Shown: positions 40,454 to 50,464 of the stretch, one piece after another
Layout of the letters: each line of letters begins with the position of its first letter
Position numbering within the stretch: the stretch's first letter is position 1
Origin: Chlorobiota bacterium
GTDB taxonomy: Bacteria > Bacteroidota > Ignavibacteria > Kapaibacteriales > NICIL-2
Reading direction: 5' to 3'
Assembly (NCBI GenBank): GCA_026415505.1
Contig: JAOAGY010000023.1
Span: 1 to 61,267, forward strand
DNA length: 61,267 nucleotides
Made by a program: the position numbers and the translations under genes
Notes under the pieces: generated by a model
What the model saw: the letters and a program-made list of their open reading frames with translations, nothing else
The model's database searches: none
What the model was told of the DNA's origin: nothing

Positions 40454-40946
40454 CGCCGCGTGGGCAGCACTGCTGCTCGTCTTTGCGTTCGGTTGCGACG
40501 GCGGACTCGATCCGACCTCCCAGCCGCCGGAAGCGATACTCGGCGGGCGGCTGATCGTGCGCGGAGGAACAGCGAGCTACCCACCGCGCGACAGTCTCTT
40601 CGATCTTCGTGTGGTAGCGTTCCGCACCATCCCGCGCGATTCGAGCATCATCGCAGCAGTACTCGGCGGGCAAGCGTACTTTACGCCGACATCGGTGCTC
40701 GATTCGTCCAGCTACACGATCACGATTTCGTTCACCGAAAGCACACCCGATCCGCTGCGGCTCGAATACATCGCCGTTGCCCAGCAGTACGGACCGAACG
40801 TCTTCAGCGATTGGCGCGTCGTCGGTGTCTATGCCGCCGACACGCTCTGGACACCACGCGCGGTCGTGCTCACGCGCGGCGAGCGCCGCACCGATGTGGA
40901 CATCACGATAGACTTCCGCAACCCACCACCGCAGCCGTTCCGATGA
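40437..40946 (+). CDS. Small lipoprotein upstream of a TonB-dependent receptor
   Basis: The 169-residue product has a lipoprotein signal (WAALLLVFAFGC). The rest is a beta-sandwich-like domain (GRLIVRGGTASYPPRD, YTITISFTES) with no recognised family. It overlaps the GH57 gene by 17 nt and the TonB-dependent receptor by 4 nt (ATGA). Pairing of a surface lipoprotein with a TonB receptor in this lineage often means ligand capture, so a substrate-binding role is possible, but this is inference. Confidence 0.72.
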   Translation: MKRWRSAAWAALLLVFAFGCDGGLDPTSQPPEAILGGRLIVRGGTASYPPRDSLFDLRVVAFRTIPRDSSIIAAVLGGQAYFTPTSVLDSSSYTITISFTESTPDPLRLEYIAVAQQYGPNVFSDWRVVGVYAADTLWTPRAVVLTRGERRTDVDITIDFRNPPPQPFR

Positions 40947-43141
40947 GAGCGACGCTTACGATTCTGCTCGTGGCAGCCATCGCTGCGCATGCACAGTTCG
41001 GCACAATCGTCGGCACCGTCACCGACCGCGAAAGCGGCGAGCCTGTCATCGGCGCGAGCGTTCGACTGAGCGGCTTGCCGCAAGGAGCCACCTCGCGCCG
41101 CGATGGCTCGTTTGTCGTGCGGCGTGTGCCCGTCGGCAGCGTGCGGCTCATCGTCACCGCTGTCGGCTATCATCCCGCCGAATACGTCGCTACGGTCACC
41201 AGCGGCGACACACTCCGTGTGCGCATCGAGCTGTCGTCGGAAAGCATCACATCGGCGGCGGTCGTTGTCTCGGCAGCACGGCGAGTGCAGTCGGTGCAGG
41301 AAGTCGCAACGAGCGTCAGTTTGGTTGACGCCCGCAGCATCGCCGAACGCGCCATGACGCGGCTCGACGAAGCGCTCCGCTACGTGCCCGGCGTCGTCGT
41401 GACCGGCTCGCAAGTGAGTATTCGCGGCTCGTCGGGATTTTCCTACGGACTCGGCTCGCGCGTGCTGCTGCTGATCGACAACTTTCCTGCACTGAGCGCC
41501 GACAACGGGGACATGAGCTTCGATGCACTGCCGATCGCCGACGTCGAGCGCATCGAAATCGTCAAAGGTGCCGGTTCGGCGCTCTACGGTACGAGTGCAC
41601 TCGGCGGCGTGGTCAACGTCATCACGCGCGACGCATCGCCTGCGCCCGAACTTCGCGTGCGTGCACTCGGCGGACTGTGGACGCTGCCGCGCTTCGACAC
41701 GTGGCGCTACCGCGACGACCCGCCACGATTGGGTGCCGTGGATGCGAGCGCTTCGACGACGCTCGGTGCGCTCCAAATGCTCGTCGCCGGCGGGTATCGC
41801 AGCGACGATTCCTATCGCTCGTTCAACGACTCGCGCCGATGGTACACCTTCGGCAAAGCTACCTACGACCTCGGCGCAGCATCGCAACTGAAGCTCATCG
41901 CGCAGTATGCTGCCGACGACCGCGCCAACTGGCTCAACTGGCGAAGTCTGCGCTATGCGACGCTCCCGCCGGCGACGACCGATACGACCGACCGCGTGGA
42001 CTCGCGCAAGCTGCTCGTCGGGCTGGAAGAGCGCACCATCTGGAGCACGGCACTGTTCACCACGCTTCGCGGGAGCCTTTTCCGCACGTGGTACACCAAC
42101 ACGATTCCGCCCGATTCCGCCGGACACGTCAGCGCCGACGCGACACAATACACCGGCGAACTTCAAGCCAGCTACCAAGCCACCGAGCGATTCAATCTCA
42201 CCACCGGCATCAGCGCCACGCTCAACGCCGTCGAATCGCCCTACACACAAGGGCGCCGCACGCAGACGATCGCCAGTCTCTACGCACAAGCCGAATACCG
42301 CTTCGGCGACCGCACCACCGCGACGCTCGGCGCCCGCGCCGACAACGTCAGCACCGAACGCGATGCCAGCGGCGTGCAACTCAGCCCGAAGCTCGGCATA
42401 ACGTACCGACTCGACGAGCGAACGACGCTCCGCGCCTCGATCGGACGAGCGTTTCGCGCTGCGACGCTCACCGAACGCTACGCAGCATTGCGGTTCGCAG
42501 GTTTTACCGTCGGCATCAATCCGTCGCTGCGGTCGGAAATCGGTTGGTCGGCTGAAATCGGTGCGCTCCACACAACGAGCATCGGCGGACGCGAGTGGTC
42601 CTTCGATGCAGCGGCATTCGTCGCCCGCATGGACGATCTGATCGAGCCGCAGTTCGTCGTGGACACTACCGCCGAAATCCGCTTCGTCAACATTTCGCGG
42701 GCATTGCTTCCGGGCATCGAGTTGGTCGTGCGTGGATGGCTGTGGGGCGACATCGTGGGGATCGAATCGGGTGCGACGCTCATGGCGCCGCGCGATCTGG
42801 TCGAAAACGCGACTCTCCGCTTCCGCCACAACGTACAGTGGAACACACGCGTGCTGGTCAATCTTTCGCAGCGGCTTCGTGCCAATGCCGACTACCGCTT
42901 TCTTTCGCGTGTCGAGCGCATCGACGATCGCATCGTGCAACTGGGCTTGGTCCCCGACGGCGACAAACGCGTACCGATCCACATCCTCGATCTGCGTCTG
43001 CTGTGGGACGTCCCCATCGCCGTTCCGCTGCGGCTGACGCTGAACGTCCGCAATGCGCTCGACTACTACTACGCCGAATACATCGGCAACCTGGGTCCGA
43101 CGCGGCAGGTCTCGCTCCAAGCCGAGTGGACAGTGCGCTAA
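40943..43141 (+). CDS. TonB-dependent outer-membrane receptor with carboxypeptidase-like N-terminal domain
   Basis: The product has 732 residues. After the signal peptide ([14 protein letters not shown]) comes a CarboxypepD-reg-like domain ([20 protein letters not shown]), common in Bacteroidota receptors. The plug follows ([49 protein letters not shown]), then a 22-strand-type barrel to the end. Its substrate is not evident from neighbours (branching enzyme and lipoprotein). The stop overlaps the convergent pheS stop. Confidence 0.9.
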   Translation: MRATLTILLVAAIAAHAQFGTIVGTVTDRESGEPVIGASVRLSGLPQGATSRRDGSFVVRRVPVGSVRLIVTAVGYHPAEYVATVTSGDTLRVRIELSSESITSAAVVVSAARRVQSVQEVATSVSLVDARSIAERAMTRLDEALRYVPGVVVTGSQVSIRGSSGFSYGLGSRVLLLIDNFPALSADNGDMSFDALPIADVERIEIVKGAGSALYGTSALGGVVNVITRDASPAPELRVRALGGLWTLPRFDTWRYRDDPPRLGAVDASASTTLGALQMLVAGGYRSDDSYRSFNDSRRWYTFGKATYDLGAASQLKLIAQYAADDRANWLNWRSLRYATLPPATTDTTDRVDSRKLLVGLEERTIWSTALFTTLRGSLFRTWYTNTIPPDSAGHVSADATQYTGELQASYQATERFNLTTGISATLNAVESPYTQGRRTQTIASLYAQAEYRFGDRTTATLGARADNVSTERDASGVQLSPKLGITYRLDERTTLRASIGRAFRAATLTERYAALRFAGFTVGINPSLRSEIGWSAEIGALHTTSIGGREWSFDAAAFVARMDDLIEPQFVVDTTAEIRFVNISRALLPGIELVVRGWLWGDIVGIESGATLMAPRDLVENATLRFRHNVQWNTRVLVNLSQRLRANADYRFLSRVERIDDRIVQLGLVPDGDKRVPIHILDLRLLWDVPIAVPLRLTLNVRNALDYYYAEYIGNLGPTRQVSLQAEWTVR

Positions 43142-44166
43142 AACTGTTCGAGCACGCGAATGTCGTTTTCGTAGAGAAGCCGGATGTCGTCGATCCCTGT
43201 CAGCAGCATCGTGACACGTTCGATGCCGAAACCGAAGGCGTAGCCCTGCCATCGCTCCGGATCGAGTTTGCATGCGCGCAGGACGTTCGGATGCACCATT
43301 CCGCACCCGACGATTTCGAGCCAGCCGGAGTACTTGCACACGCGACAACCTTTCCCGCCGCAGAGAAAGCACTCGATGTCCATCTCGGCGCTCGGTTCGG
43401 TGAACGGGAAAAACGAGGGTCGGAAGCGATAGCGAATGCCGCTGCCGTACATCTGCTCGGCAAAAGCGATCATCGTGCCTTTCAGGTCGGCAAAGCTTGT
43501 TTGCTCGTCGATGCAGAGACCTTCGAGCTGGTGAAACTCCGCCAACGAGCGCGCGCTGATCGCTTCGTTGCGATAGACGCGTCCAGGGATGATCGCACGA
43601 ATCGGTGGTTGCATCGCCTCCATCAAGCGAACCTGCACCGGCGAGGTGTGCGTGCGCAGCAGCAGTGGTTTGCCGGTCGCATCGGTCTTTCGCAAAAAGA
43701 ACGTGTCCTGCATGTCGCGCGCCGGATGGTCGGGCGGGAAGTTGAGCGCTTCGAAGTTGTGGTAGTCGTCTTCGACGTCGGGACCAGTGGCGACGGCGAA
43801 TCCCATGCGGACAAAAATTTCGATCATGCGGTCGAGCGTCTGCAACACCGGATGCAGCGAACCGCGCGGAATCGGGCGTCCGGGCAACGTCGGATCGAAG
43901 CTTGGTCGCTCGGCTCGCTGTTGCTCGAAGCGCTCGGCAAGCGCAGCGAATTCTTCCTCGACCGTACGCCGCAGATCGTTGAGCAGCCGACCGATCGTGG
44001 GCTTTTCTTCTTTGGGCACCTGGCGGAGACGATCGAGCATTTGGCGAATGCGCCCTTTCTGCACCAAGTACGTCAGGCGAAATTGCTCCAGCTCTTCGGC
44101 TGAGGAGATCCGACGGAGCGCTGCGAGCGTTTCGGCGCAGAAGGCTTCGACTTCCTGGCGTGTCAT
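43138..44166 (-). CDS. pheS: Phenylalanyl-tRNA synthetase alpha subunit
   Basis: This 342-residue alpha subunit charges tRNA-Phe together with PheT. The N-terminal coiled-coil (residues about 1-95) contacts tRNA. Class II catalytic motifs are present ([60 protein letters not shown]). The CxxC pair ([11 protein letters not shown]) is typical. pheT is not adjacent. The start overlaps the upstream thioredoxin-like gene by 4 nt. Confidence 0.95.
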   Translation of the reverse strand: MTRQEVEAFCAETLAALRRISSAEELEQFRLTYLVQKGRIRQMLDRLRQVPKEEKPTIGRLLNDLRRTVEEEFAALAERFEQQRAERPSFDPTLPGRPIPRGSLHPVLQTLDRMIEIFVRMGFAVATGPDVEDDYHNFEALNFPPDHPARDMQDTFFLRKTDATGKPLLLRTHTSPVQVRLMEAMQPPIRAIIPGRVYRNEAISARSLAEFHQLEGLCIDEQTSFADLKGTMIAFAEQMYGSGIRYRFRPSFFPFTEPSAEMDIECFLCGGKGCRVCKYSGWLEIVGCGMVHPNVLRACKLDPERWQGYAFGFGIERVTMLLTGIDDIRLLYENDIRVLEQF

Positions 44167-45776
44167 GGCTGCACGTCGAGGTACCGTCCGACATCGGTGC
44201 GGAGGTTGCGGAGTTCTTGCGAGGTCGCTTTGATGATGCCGCGCTCGTCGCAGAGAATCAATGCGGGATAGCCTTCGATTTCCAGCGGCTCCAGCTCCGG
44301 CGCGTCGAAGCGCGGCACCGTCGCCAGCGTGTGTTCGATGCGACCGAGCACGCGAGCCAAATCGCCGCTCGGCGCACCGATGCTGACAACGAGCAGACGA
44401 AGCGGGCGCTTGGTCGAATCGCGCCATGCGACCAACTCTTCCAGCCGCTCCACGCACGGCTGGCACCCATCGAAGACGACCGCCACGAGCGCAGGCTTGC
44501 CGAGCAGATTGGCGCGCGTGACGGTGCTGCCCTTCTGCTTGCCGGGCAGCCGGAAATCCGGCAACTCCGCACCGATACGAATGCGACGGTCGGGATTGTA
44601 CCGCTCCGCCGTTCGTGCCAGCGGATGTGTCGGGCAACGCTCGGTAAGCGCCGCGTAGAGTAAGCGGGCGCGCTGGCGATCGCCGGCAGCACTGGCACCG
44701 ACCAGTTCGGTAAACGCGACAACAGCACGCGCGGTCGTATCGGGATTGGTTTCGATCAGCTCGTCGAGAAACGCGCGACGCTCGCCATCGGGACGCTGCG
44801 CCAGCGCTGCAAAGAGCAACTGCGGATCGAGTGCCCACAGCGGCGACGAGGGCGGGATGCGTTGCAACGCGCGACGGTGAAGCTCGTCGCTCGAACCGTG
44901 CGGCGGCAACGCAAGTGCAAAAAGCAGCCACATCTGTTCCGCCAGCGGCGAGCGCACCGAGCCGAGCCGTGCGGCGATCGTATCGCGCCATCGGTCGGCG
45001 CCGAGCATGGCGTGGAGCTGCGATGGATCGTACGACGCAAACTCGCCGGCACGAGCAGCTCGCACCATCATCGCATTGCTCGAATCGGTGAGGGCGCGCT
45101 GGTAGCGTGCCAACGCAAGGTACGCATCGGCGACCTCCTGCCATGCTGCCGATTCGCAGCGAACCTGCAGCGCATCGCTCGGTCGCGGCAGTTCGGCTGG
45201 ATCGAAAGAAAACGTGCTGTCGCGTCGAACGCCGCTGTAGTAGCCGTCGGGGGCGAGCACGAGACTGTCGCGCACCGATGCCGTCACGACACCACGCCCG
45301 CCACCGCGAATGGCGATGCGGTATTGCTGGGGAGCACGCGCACCTTTCGGCAACGTATAGACGCCCTCGCGCAACGTCAACAGGATTCCCGCTGCCGTTT
45401 CGGGGAGCGCGCGCTCTTGCACCACGAGCACACTGTCGCGGCGTTCGGGGAACGGCAGCGTCGGCAGTTGCACAGTCACGCGCTCGCGCACGTCGCTTTC
45501 GCCGACGACGAGCGGAAGTTCGACCGAGCAGTGATGAACTGCCGCCAGTCGGAGCAAAAACACGCCGCTGCCATTGGCAGAAAGCGCGAAGCTGCCGTCG
45601 GGATTGGCACGCACCTGAACGATCGGCTCCAGACGTCCAGCCCGGCGTAGCTCGGCGTGAGCGACTGCCGGCGGATTGCCTCGCGCGTCGAGAATGCGTC
45701 CGCTGATTTCGATGCGTTGGGCTGCCGCTGTCGCACAGCACAGGAGTGCTGCGAGAGCCAACGAACGTAGCTGCAT
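44163..45776 (-). CDS. Secreted TlpA-like thioredoxin-domain protein with large N-terminal region
   Basis: The 537-residue protein has a signal peptide ([20 protein letters not shown]). Residues about 20-150 are a carboxypeptidase-like beta domain, the middle is helical, and the last 140 residues form a TlpA/ResA-like thioredoxin fold with the redox motif [12 protein letters not shown]. The domain order resembles Bacteroidota TlpA family proteins, which reduce disulfides in the periplasm. The specific partner is unknown. It sits between the cysteine desulfurase and pheS and overlaps pheS by 4 nt. Confidence 0.8.
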   Translation of the reverse strand: MQLRSLALAALLCCATAAAQRIEISGRILDARGNPPAVAHAELRRAGRLEPIVQVRANPDGSFALSANGSGVFLLRLAAVHHCSVELPLVVGESDVRERVTVQLPTLPFPERRDSVLVVQERALPETAAGILLTLREGVYTLPKGARAPQQYRIAIRGGGRGVVTASVRDSLVLAPDGYYSGVRRDSTFSFDPAELPRPSDALQVRCESAAWQEVADAYLALARYQRALTDSSNAMMVRAARAGEFASYDPSQLHAMLGADRWRDTIAARLGSVRSPLAEQMWLLFALALPPHGSSDELHRRALQRIPPSSPLWALDPQLLFAALAQRPDGERRAFLDELIETNPDTTARAVVAFTELVGASAAGDRQRARLLYAALTERCPTHPLARTAERYNPDRRIRIGAELPDFRLPGKQKGSTVTRANLLGKPALVAVVFDGCQPCVERLEELVAWRDSTKRPLRLLVVSIGAPSGDLARVLGRIEHTLATVPRFDAPELEPLEIEGYPALILCDERGIIKATSQELRNLRTDVGRYLDVQP

Positions 45777-45799
45777 GGGAAATCCGTGCGTGGTGAACG

Positions 45800-46966
45800 T
45801 TACCGCTCGGCAAAGATACTGGAGGCTGGCTCGACCGAGCGCATATCGGCGACGATCTCGGCAAGCGCCTCGGCGGCTGTTCGGACGTCGTCGTCGGTGG
45901 TGTCCTTCGACAGCGAAAAGCGCACCGCTGCTCGCGACTCGGCATCGGGGCGCCCCATCGCCCGCAATACGTGCGAGGGCTGCATCGAACCGCTCGTGCA
46001 CGCCGAACCGTTCGAGCATGCAATGCCACGCATGTCGAGCAGTTGCAAAATCGCCTCGCCGTCGAGCCGCTCGGCATCGAGGAACGACACGTTGAGAATG
46101 TTCGGCAGTGCGTGCGGCGGCGTGTTGATGCGAACATCGGCAATGCGCTCAAGGACGAGCCGGCGCAACAGATCGCGCAACCGGCTCGTGTGACGAGCGC
46201 GCTCGTCCATCTCCGCACACGCACGGCGAGCCGCTTCGGCAAAGCCGACGACGAGTGCGACCGCTTCGGTGCCGCCGCGTCTGCCGCGTTCTTGTCCGCC
46301 GCCGTGGACGAACGGCTCCAACCGCACACCGCGCCGAACATAGAGCGCACCGATGCCTTTCGGACCATGAATCTTGTGCGCCGAGAGCGTCGCGAAATCC
46401 ACACCGAGCTGGCGAACATCGAACGGCACCTTGCCGAAGCTTTGGACTGCGTCGGTGTGGATCAGCGCATGCGGCAGAAGCTGCCGAAGCTCGGCGATCG
46501 GTTGCAGCGCACCGGTTTCGTTGTTCGAATGCATGACGCTGACGAGCACATCGGGTCGGTCGAGTCGCTGGCGATCGATCGCATCGAGTCGAAGAATGCC
46601 CGCGTCATCGACCGGCAGGATCACCAGCTCGATGCCGCATTCGGCGAGCGCTTCGGCAGGATGGAGCACTGCATGATGCTCGATCGCCGAACATGCGATC
46701 GTTCGGATCGTGCGCGATTGCCACGCCAGACTTTTGAGCACGGTGTTGTTGGCTTCGGTGCCACCGCTGGTGAAAAACAGCTCCGCCGGTTCGGCGCCGA
46801 CGAGACCAGCGATCGTTTCCCGTGCCTGCTCGACGGCGACACGCGCACGGCGTCCGAGTGCGTACAACGCAGACGCATTGCCGTAATCGTCGCGCAACCA
46901 CGGGAGCATCGCGTCGAGAACGGCGGGGTCCAATCGTGTCGTTGCAGCATTGTCGAGGTAAATCAT
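45800..46966 (-). CDS. Cysteine desulfurase (NifS/IscS family)
   Basis: This 388-residue PLP enzyme takes sulfur from cysteine for iron-sulfur clusters or tRNA thiolation. The PLP lysine is Lys198 ([13 protein letters not shown]), and the persulfide Cys323 lies in [18 protein letters not shown], a class I loop. N-terminal [12 protein letters not shown] is typical. No iscU or other iron-sulfur genes are adjacent. It is followed after 23 nt by the thioredoxin-like gene. Confidence 0.92.
   Translation of the reverse strand: MIYLDNAATTRLDPAVLDAMLPWLRDDYGNASALYALGRRARVAVEQARETIAGLVGAEPAELFFTSGGTEANNTVLKSLAWQSRTIRTIACSAIEHHAVLHPAEALAECGIELVILPVDDAGILRLDAIDRQRLDRPDVLVSVMHSNNETGALQPIAELRQLLPHALIHTDAVQSFGKVPFDVRQLGVDFATLSAHKIHGPKGIGALYVRRGVRLEPFVHGGGQERGRRGGTEAVALVVGFAEAARRACAEMDERARHTSRLRDLLRRLVLERIADVRINTPPHALPNILNVSFLDAERLDGEAILQLLDMRGIACSNGSACTSGSMQPSHVLRAMGRPDAESRAAVRFSLSKDTTDDDVRTAAEALAEIVADMRSVEPASSIFAER
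45811..45818 (-). promoter_or_regulatory. Possible internal -7 promoter element for the thioredoxin-like gene
   Basis: TATCTTTG (minus strand) lies 35 nt before the ATG at 45776, inside the last codons of the cysteine desulfurase gene. An exact TAnnTTTG match, but coding constraint makes it less certain. Confidence 0.35.
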
Positions 46967-47015
46967 CGCATCGGTGCACTATCGTTTCGCGATTAGCAAC
47001 GAGCCAGTGGCTGCT

Positions 47016-47504
47016 TCATTGCCCGTCGGTGCGAATGTAGGGTCGAAGTCGTTCGAGCTTTTTCTTGCCGATGCCCTGCACACGAAGGAGATCGTCCGGC
47101 GAGCCGAAGGGGCGCTCCTTTCGTGCAGCGACGATGCGATCAGCCATCGCCTCGCCGATGCCTGGAAGGCGCATCAGTTCCTGCTTCGGAGCAGTGTTGA
47201 CGTTTATCGGACGCGAGGGCGGGCGTTTCGGCTCGTTGCGGCGGGCGGGGCGATCCTCGGTCGCAGCGTTCGGTGGAGCCGGCGGTTCGTCGTCCCTGAC
47301 AGCGACCGAATCGGTTCGTTCTGCCAGTTGTGCCAAGCTGTCGAGCTGGCGAAGCCACTGGCGGGTTCGGTCGTCGGTTGCGACGGTGCGGTAGTAGCTG
47401 ACGATCGCAGCGCCGGTGGTCAGTCCGAGCAGCGTCGTAACGGCGATGAGTTCTTGCTTGGAAGCGTGCGTCCACTCTTGGAGTTTAGCGATCAGCTTGC
47501 TCAT
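47016..47504 (-). CDS. ComEA-like helix-hairpin-helix protein with membrane anchor
   Basis: The product (162 residues from ATG 47504) has a hydrophobic segment at about residues 19-37, a proline- and charge-rich linker, and two helix-hairpin-helix motifs at the C-terminus (LMRLPGIGEAMADRIVAARK, LLRVQGIGKKKLERL). INVNTAPKQELMRLPGIG is the ComEA signature, a double-stranded-DNA receptor of natural competence. It overlaps coaE by 20 nt. Together with dprA in the window it suggests competence for DNA uptake, though no comEC is seen here. Confidence 0.8.
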   Translation of the reverse strand: MSKLIAKLQEWTHASKQELIAVTTLLGLTTGAAIVSYYRTVATDDRTRQWLRQLDSLAQLAERTDSVAVRDDEPPAPPNAATEDRPARRNEPKRPPSRPINVNTAPKQELMRLPGIGEAMADRIVAARKERPFGSPDDLLRVQGIGKKKLERLRPYIRTDGQ

Positions 47505-48144
47505 CGTCGGTATCCTCGACCGATTCGACCGGACGTGGCGGAAGATGGCGGAGAATAGCAAGGAGCGTTTTCGTTGCCTGCTCCAGATCGTCGAGTGTGC
47601 CGTCGTTGACGATCGTGAAATCGGCGCGCTGTCGAAGCTCGTCGTCGGAAAGTTGCGCTTGTTGGCGAGGCTCGAAATCGGCATCGCTGCCGGTACGCTC
47701 CCGATAGCGCTGACGCCGGAGCGACTCGGGCGCAACGACCGCAACGACGTAATCGAACAAATCTTCGATGCCAGCGTTGTAAATGAGCGCCGATTCGACG
47801 ATCGCCATCGGTTCGCCGCGCGCGGCGAGCTGGTCGAGCCATTGCGCGATGGACTCGATCACGCGTGGATGGACGAGCTGCTCGACGAAATGGCGATGCT
47901 CGGTGTGGTCGGTTGTCGGACCGAAGATCAGCTCGGCTAAGCGTCGGCGGTCGAGCGGACCAGTGTCGGGGACGACATCGCTGCCGAAACGCTGGTGCAG
48001 AGCGGCGCGCACATCGGGATCGGTTTCCATGATGCGGCGGGCGACGTCGTCGCTGGAAACGACGGGAATGCCCTCGCCTCGAGCGATGCGGGCGACTTCG
48101 GTTTTGCCGCTGCCGATCGTACCGGTCAAACCGACGACGAGCAT
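47485..48144 (-). CDS. coaE: Dephospho-CoA kinase
   Basis: This 219-residue kinase catalyses the last step of coenzyme A synthesis. The P-loop GLTGTIGSGKTEVAR is at the N-terminus, and SSDDVARR holds the conserved Asp. The CoaE lid and LIYNAGIEDLFDYVVAVVAP are also typical. The C-terminal residues overlap the ComEA-like gene start by 20 nt. It diverges from tRNA-Glu. Confidence 0.93.
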   Translation of the reverse strand: MLVVGLTGTIGSGKTEVARIARGEGIPVVSSDDVARRIMETDPDVRAALHQRFGSDVVPDTGPLDRRRLAELIFGPTTDHTEHRHFVEQLVHPRVIESIAQWLDQLAARGEPMAIVESALIYNAGIEDLFDYVVAVVAPESLRRQRYRERTGSDADFEPRQQAQLSDDELRQRADFTIVNDGTLDDLEQATKTLLAILRHLPPRPVESVEDTDDEQADR

Positions 48145-48148
48145 GGTA

Positions 48149-48181
48149 TTTGTCGGGAGTGGTTATTATGCCGTATTTTTG
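48149..48181 (+). promoter_or_regulatory. Promoter of tRNA-Glu, Bacteroidota type
   Basis: TTTG (48149-48152), a 21-nt spacer and TATTTTTG (48174-48181) match the -33/-7 promoter of Bacteroidota. The -7 element ends 45 nt before the tRNA. Confidence 0.65.
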
Positions 48182-48226
48182 CACTCCAAATTAGCACGGT
48201 CGCGTGTGTTCGTGCGCTGTTGCGCT

Positions 48227-48298
48227 GGTCCCATCGACTAATGGTTAGGTCACCACCCTTTCAAGGTGGCGGTACGGGTTCGAATCCCGTTGGGACTA
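48227..48298 (+). tRNA. tRNA-Glu (anticodon UUC)
   Basis: The cloverleaf folds fully: acceptor GGTCCCA/TGGGACT with a G-U first pair, D stem GACT/GGTC, anticodon stem CCACC/GGTGG with loop CTTTCAA (anticodon 48260-48262), a 4-nt variable loop, and T stem ACGGG/CCCGT with loop TTCGAAT. The discriminator is A; CCA is not encoded. Confidence 0.95.
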
Positions 48299-48307
48299 CT
48301 GGTGCCT

Positions 48308-48327
48308 CCGCTTGAAAAACAAAGCGG
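48308..48327 (+). terminator. Possible hairpin terminator after tRNA-Glu
   Basis: CCGCTT and AAGCGG (48308-48313, 48322-48327) can pair over an 8-nt loop. Only two T residues follow, so termination is uncertain. Confidence 0.3.
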
Positions 48328-48405
48328 TTAGAGAAGCGTTGCTGATGCTCTGACGCAGCGAGGATTCCGAAGGAAGAATACCGCTGAGCTTTCCACCTAA
48401 CATTT

Positions 48406-48484
48406 CGTGCTCTGAAACCGCAGCAGCTCACAATCGAGCCGATGACTGCGTCGTCGCGCCCCTCGCGGGCGCGTGGATTGAAAC
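48406..48484 (+). CRISPR. Remnant of a type I-C-like CRISPR array: one full repeat, one spacer, one partial repeat
   Basis: A 32-nt unit at 48453-48484 has the type I-C direct-repeat form: start GTCGCGCCCCTCGCGG and end GCGTGGATTGAAAC. Exactly 34 nt upstream, a normal I-C spacer length, lies a partial match (48406-48418, cgtgctctgaaac, 10 of the last 13 positions identical), as if the 5' half of a repeat had been lost. The reverse strand of both gives the peptide FQST at 66-nt spacing, as expected for one array. No second full repeat and no cas genes occur in the window. The 306-nt region 48299-48604 otherwise holds only a possible terminator and the promoter at 48526. Confidence 0.75.
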
Positions 48485-48525
48485 CCGATTACACAACGCT
48501 TAGCCACAACGCAACGGGGCATGCA

Positions 48526-48533
48526 TATCTTTG
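48526..48533 (+). promoter_or_regulatory. Bacteroidota-type -7 promoter element for the sugar dehydrogenase
   Basis: TATCTTTG matches TAnnTTTG exactly and lies 72 nt before the ATG at 48605, 42 nt after the CRISPR repeat. Confidence 0.5.
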
Positions 48534-48604
48534 CTCGCCCAATACGGCACCTGCTGGCATATGACATCTCGCGGTGACACATCACAAAATTCGGCGAGCC
48601 GCTC

Positions 48605-49987
48605 ATGCTAACCTCGTCGCTTCCTCGGATCGCGTGCGTTGCGATATGGAGCATACTCCTTGTTCCGGCTTCCTTGTCGCAGACACTCTCGCTTCGCACT
48701 GTCGCGACAGGACTGGACACCCCGTGGGAAATTCTCTGGGGTCCCGATGGTTGGCTGTGGGTGACCGAACGCGCCGGACGCATCAGCCGCATCCATCCCG
48801 AAACCGGTGAGCAACGTCTCATCGTCACGCTCGGCGACGTGTACGAGCAAGGCGAAAGCGGTTTGCTCGGTATGGCGCTCCATCCGAACTTTGCCGATTC
48901 GCCGCACGTGTTCGTTGCCTACACCTACCGCGATGGCTCGGCGATTCTCGAACGCATCGTGCGCTTGACCTACGACGGCTCCTCGCTCGGCGACATGCGC
49001 ATATTGCTCGACCGGATTCCCGGCGCGACGATCCACGACGGCTGTCGGTTGATCGTGCTGCCTGACCGCACGCTGCTGGTCACGACCGGCGATGCGAACG
49101 TCGCTTCTCGCTCCCAAGACGTGCAAAGTCTAAACGGCAAAGTGTTGCGCATCAATCTCGACGGCACCATTCCCGCCGACAATCCCATTCCCGGCAGTCC
49201 GGTCTGGTCGCTCGGACACCGCAACGCGCAAGGACTGACGTATTACGACGGCATCGTGTACAGCTCCGAACACGGTCCCAACAACGACGACGAAATCAAC
49301 ATCATCGAACGCGGGCGCAACTACGGCTGGCCGACAGTGATGGGCTATTGCGACTCGCCCGACGAGCAAGACTTTTGCCAGGCAAACAACGTCGCCGAAC
49401 CGATTGCCGCCTGGACCCCGACGATCGCGCCGTGCGGCTTGGCGTACTACGCCAGCGACCGCATCCCCGAGTGGCGACATTCGCTGCTGCTGGTGACGTT
49501 GAAAGCGGCACGGCTGGTGGTTCTCACGCTCGATTCGACGCGGCGGCGAGTCGTCTCTCGACGAGAATTTTTGGTCAATCAGCTCGGACGTCTCCGCGCT
49601 GTGTGTGTCTCGCCCAATGGGCGCGTGTTCGTCGGTACGAGCAACCGTGACGGTCGCGGCACACCGCGCACCGGCGACGATCGCATCGTCGAACTGACCG
49701 TTGCCACATCGTCGGTACCGGAAGAACGCTCGCTGGTTTGGTTTTTCGAGCCGGAGCCTGCTGCTGACCATGCGCACATGCATCTGCGATTGCCTGTTTC
49801 GTCGTCGGTCGCACTCACGCTCGTGGACATCCTCGGCAGGCATCGCTCGACGTGGGATTTCGGTTTCCGCGCCGATGGTTTGCACCGCTTCGATCTGGAC
49901 ACTTCGACCGTTGCTGCCGGCATGTACATCGCAACACTCACGCTCGGCAGCCACCGCTATAGCCGACCGCTTATCATCATCCGCTGA
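48605..49987 (+). CDS. Secreted PQQ-type sugar dehydrogenase with T9SS sorting-domain-like C-terminus
   Basis: This 460-residue protein has a signal peptide ending near PASLSQ. Residues about 30-370 match the soluble glucose/sorbosone dehydrogenase (YliI) beta-propeller: LDTPWEILWGPDGWLWVTER, GLLGMALHPNF, WSLGHRNAQGLTYY, SSEHGPNNDDEINII. The family oxidises aldose sugars with PQQ. The last 80 residues (VALTLVDILGRHRSTWDFGF, then AAGMYIATLTLG) resemble a type A T9SS sorting domain. It is monocistronic, and a palindromic repeat cluster begins about 36 nt after its stop. Confidence 0.85.
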   Translation: MLTSSLPRIACVAIWSILLVPASLSQTLSLRTVATGLDTPWEILWGPDGWLWVTERAGRISRIHPETGEQRLIVTLGDVYEQGESGLLGMALHPNFADSPHVFVAYTYRDGSAILERIVRLTYDGSSLGDMRILLDRIPGATIHDGCRLIVLPDRTLLVTTGDANVASRSQDVQSLNGKVLRINLDGTIPADNPIPGSPVWSLGHRNAQGLTYYDGIVYSSEHGPNNDDEINIIERGRNYGWPTVMGYCDSPDEQDFCQANNVAEPIAAWTPTIAPCGLAYYASDRIPEWRHSLLLVTLKAARLVVLTLDSTRRRVVSRREFLVNQLGRLRAVCVSPNGRVFVGTSNRDGRGTPRTGDDRIVELTVATSSVPEERSLVWFFEPEPAADHAHMHLRLPVSSSVALTLVDILGRHRSTWDFGFRADGLHRFDLDTSTVAAGMYIATLTLGSHRYSRPLIIIR

Positions 49988-50022
49988 TCGCACGGCGACG
50001 TTGCACTCTGCATGACCAGGGA

Positions 50023-50464
50023 TGAGATGCTGAACCAAGTTCAGCATGACAGTACCGCAGCGTGTCACCCTGAACTCGTTTCAGGGTCTCTTCGCATTCC
50101 TTGTCACCCTGAACTTGGTTCAGGGTCTCTTCGAGATGCCGAAACAAGTTCGGCATGACGGGTGGTGACAGTGAGATGCTGAAACAAGTTCAGCATGACG
50201 GACAGAGCGCACAGGCAAAAGCATGTCACCCCGAACGTGTTTCGGGGTCTCATTCTCCCCTCCCCCTCACGTCACCCTGAACTTGTTTCAGGGTCTTTTC
50301 GAGATGCCGAAACAAGTTCGGCATGACAGGTGGTGACAGTGAGATGCTGAAACAAGTTCAGCATGACGGACAGAGCACACAGGCAAAAGCATGTCACCCC
50401 GAACTTGTTTCGGGGTCTCATTCTCCCCTCCCCCCCACGTCACCCTGAACTTGCGTCAGGGTCT
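50023..50464. repeat. Cluster D: about 11 palindromic repeats with a 168-bp duplicated unit
   Basis: The gap 49988-50463 consists mostly of palindromes in both orientations. The block gagatgccg...gagatgctg... at 50133 recurs at 50301, a 168-bp period. All four stem types are present. The last element runs into the plsY stop codon (50464-50466). No gene in the gap. Confidence 0.92.

Noticed and set aside
40829-44194. 1121-codon minus-strand frame opposite the TonB receptor and part of pheS
   Set aside because: It covers two unrelated recognised genes, has no motif, and its composition is that of a shadow frame.
48397-48828. Minus-strand frame containing FQSTRPRGAR
   Set aside because: This peptide is the translation of the I-C-type CRISPR repeat and a known kind of false gene.
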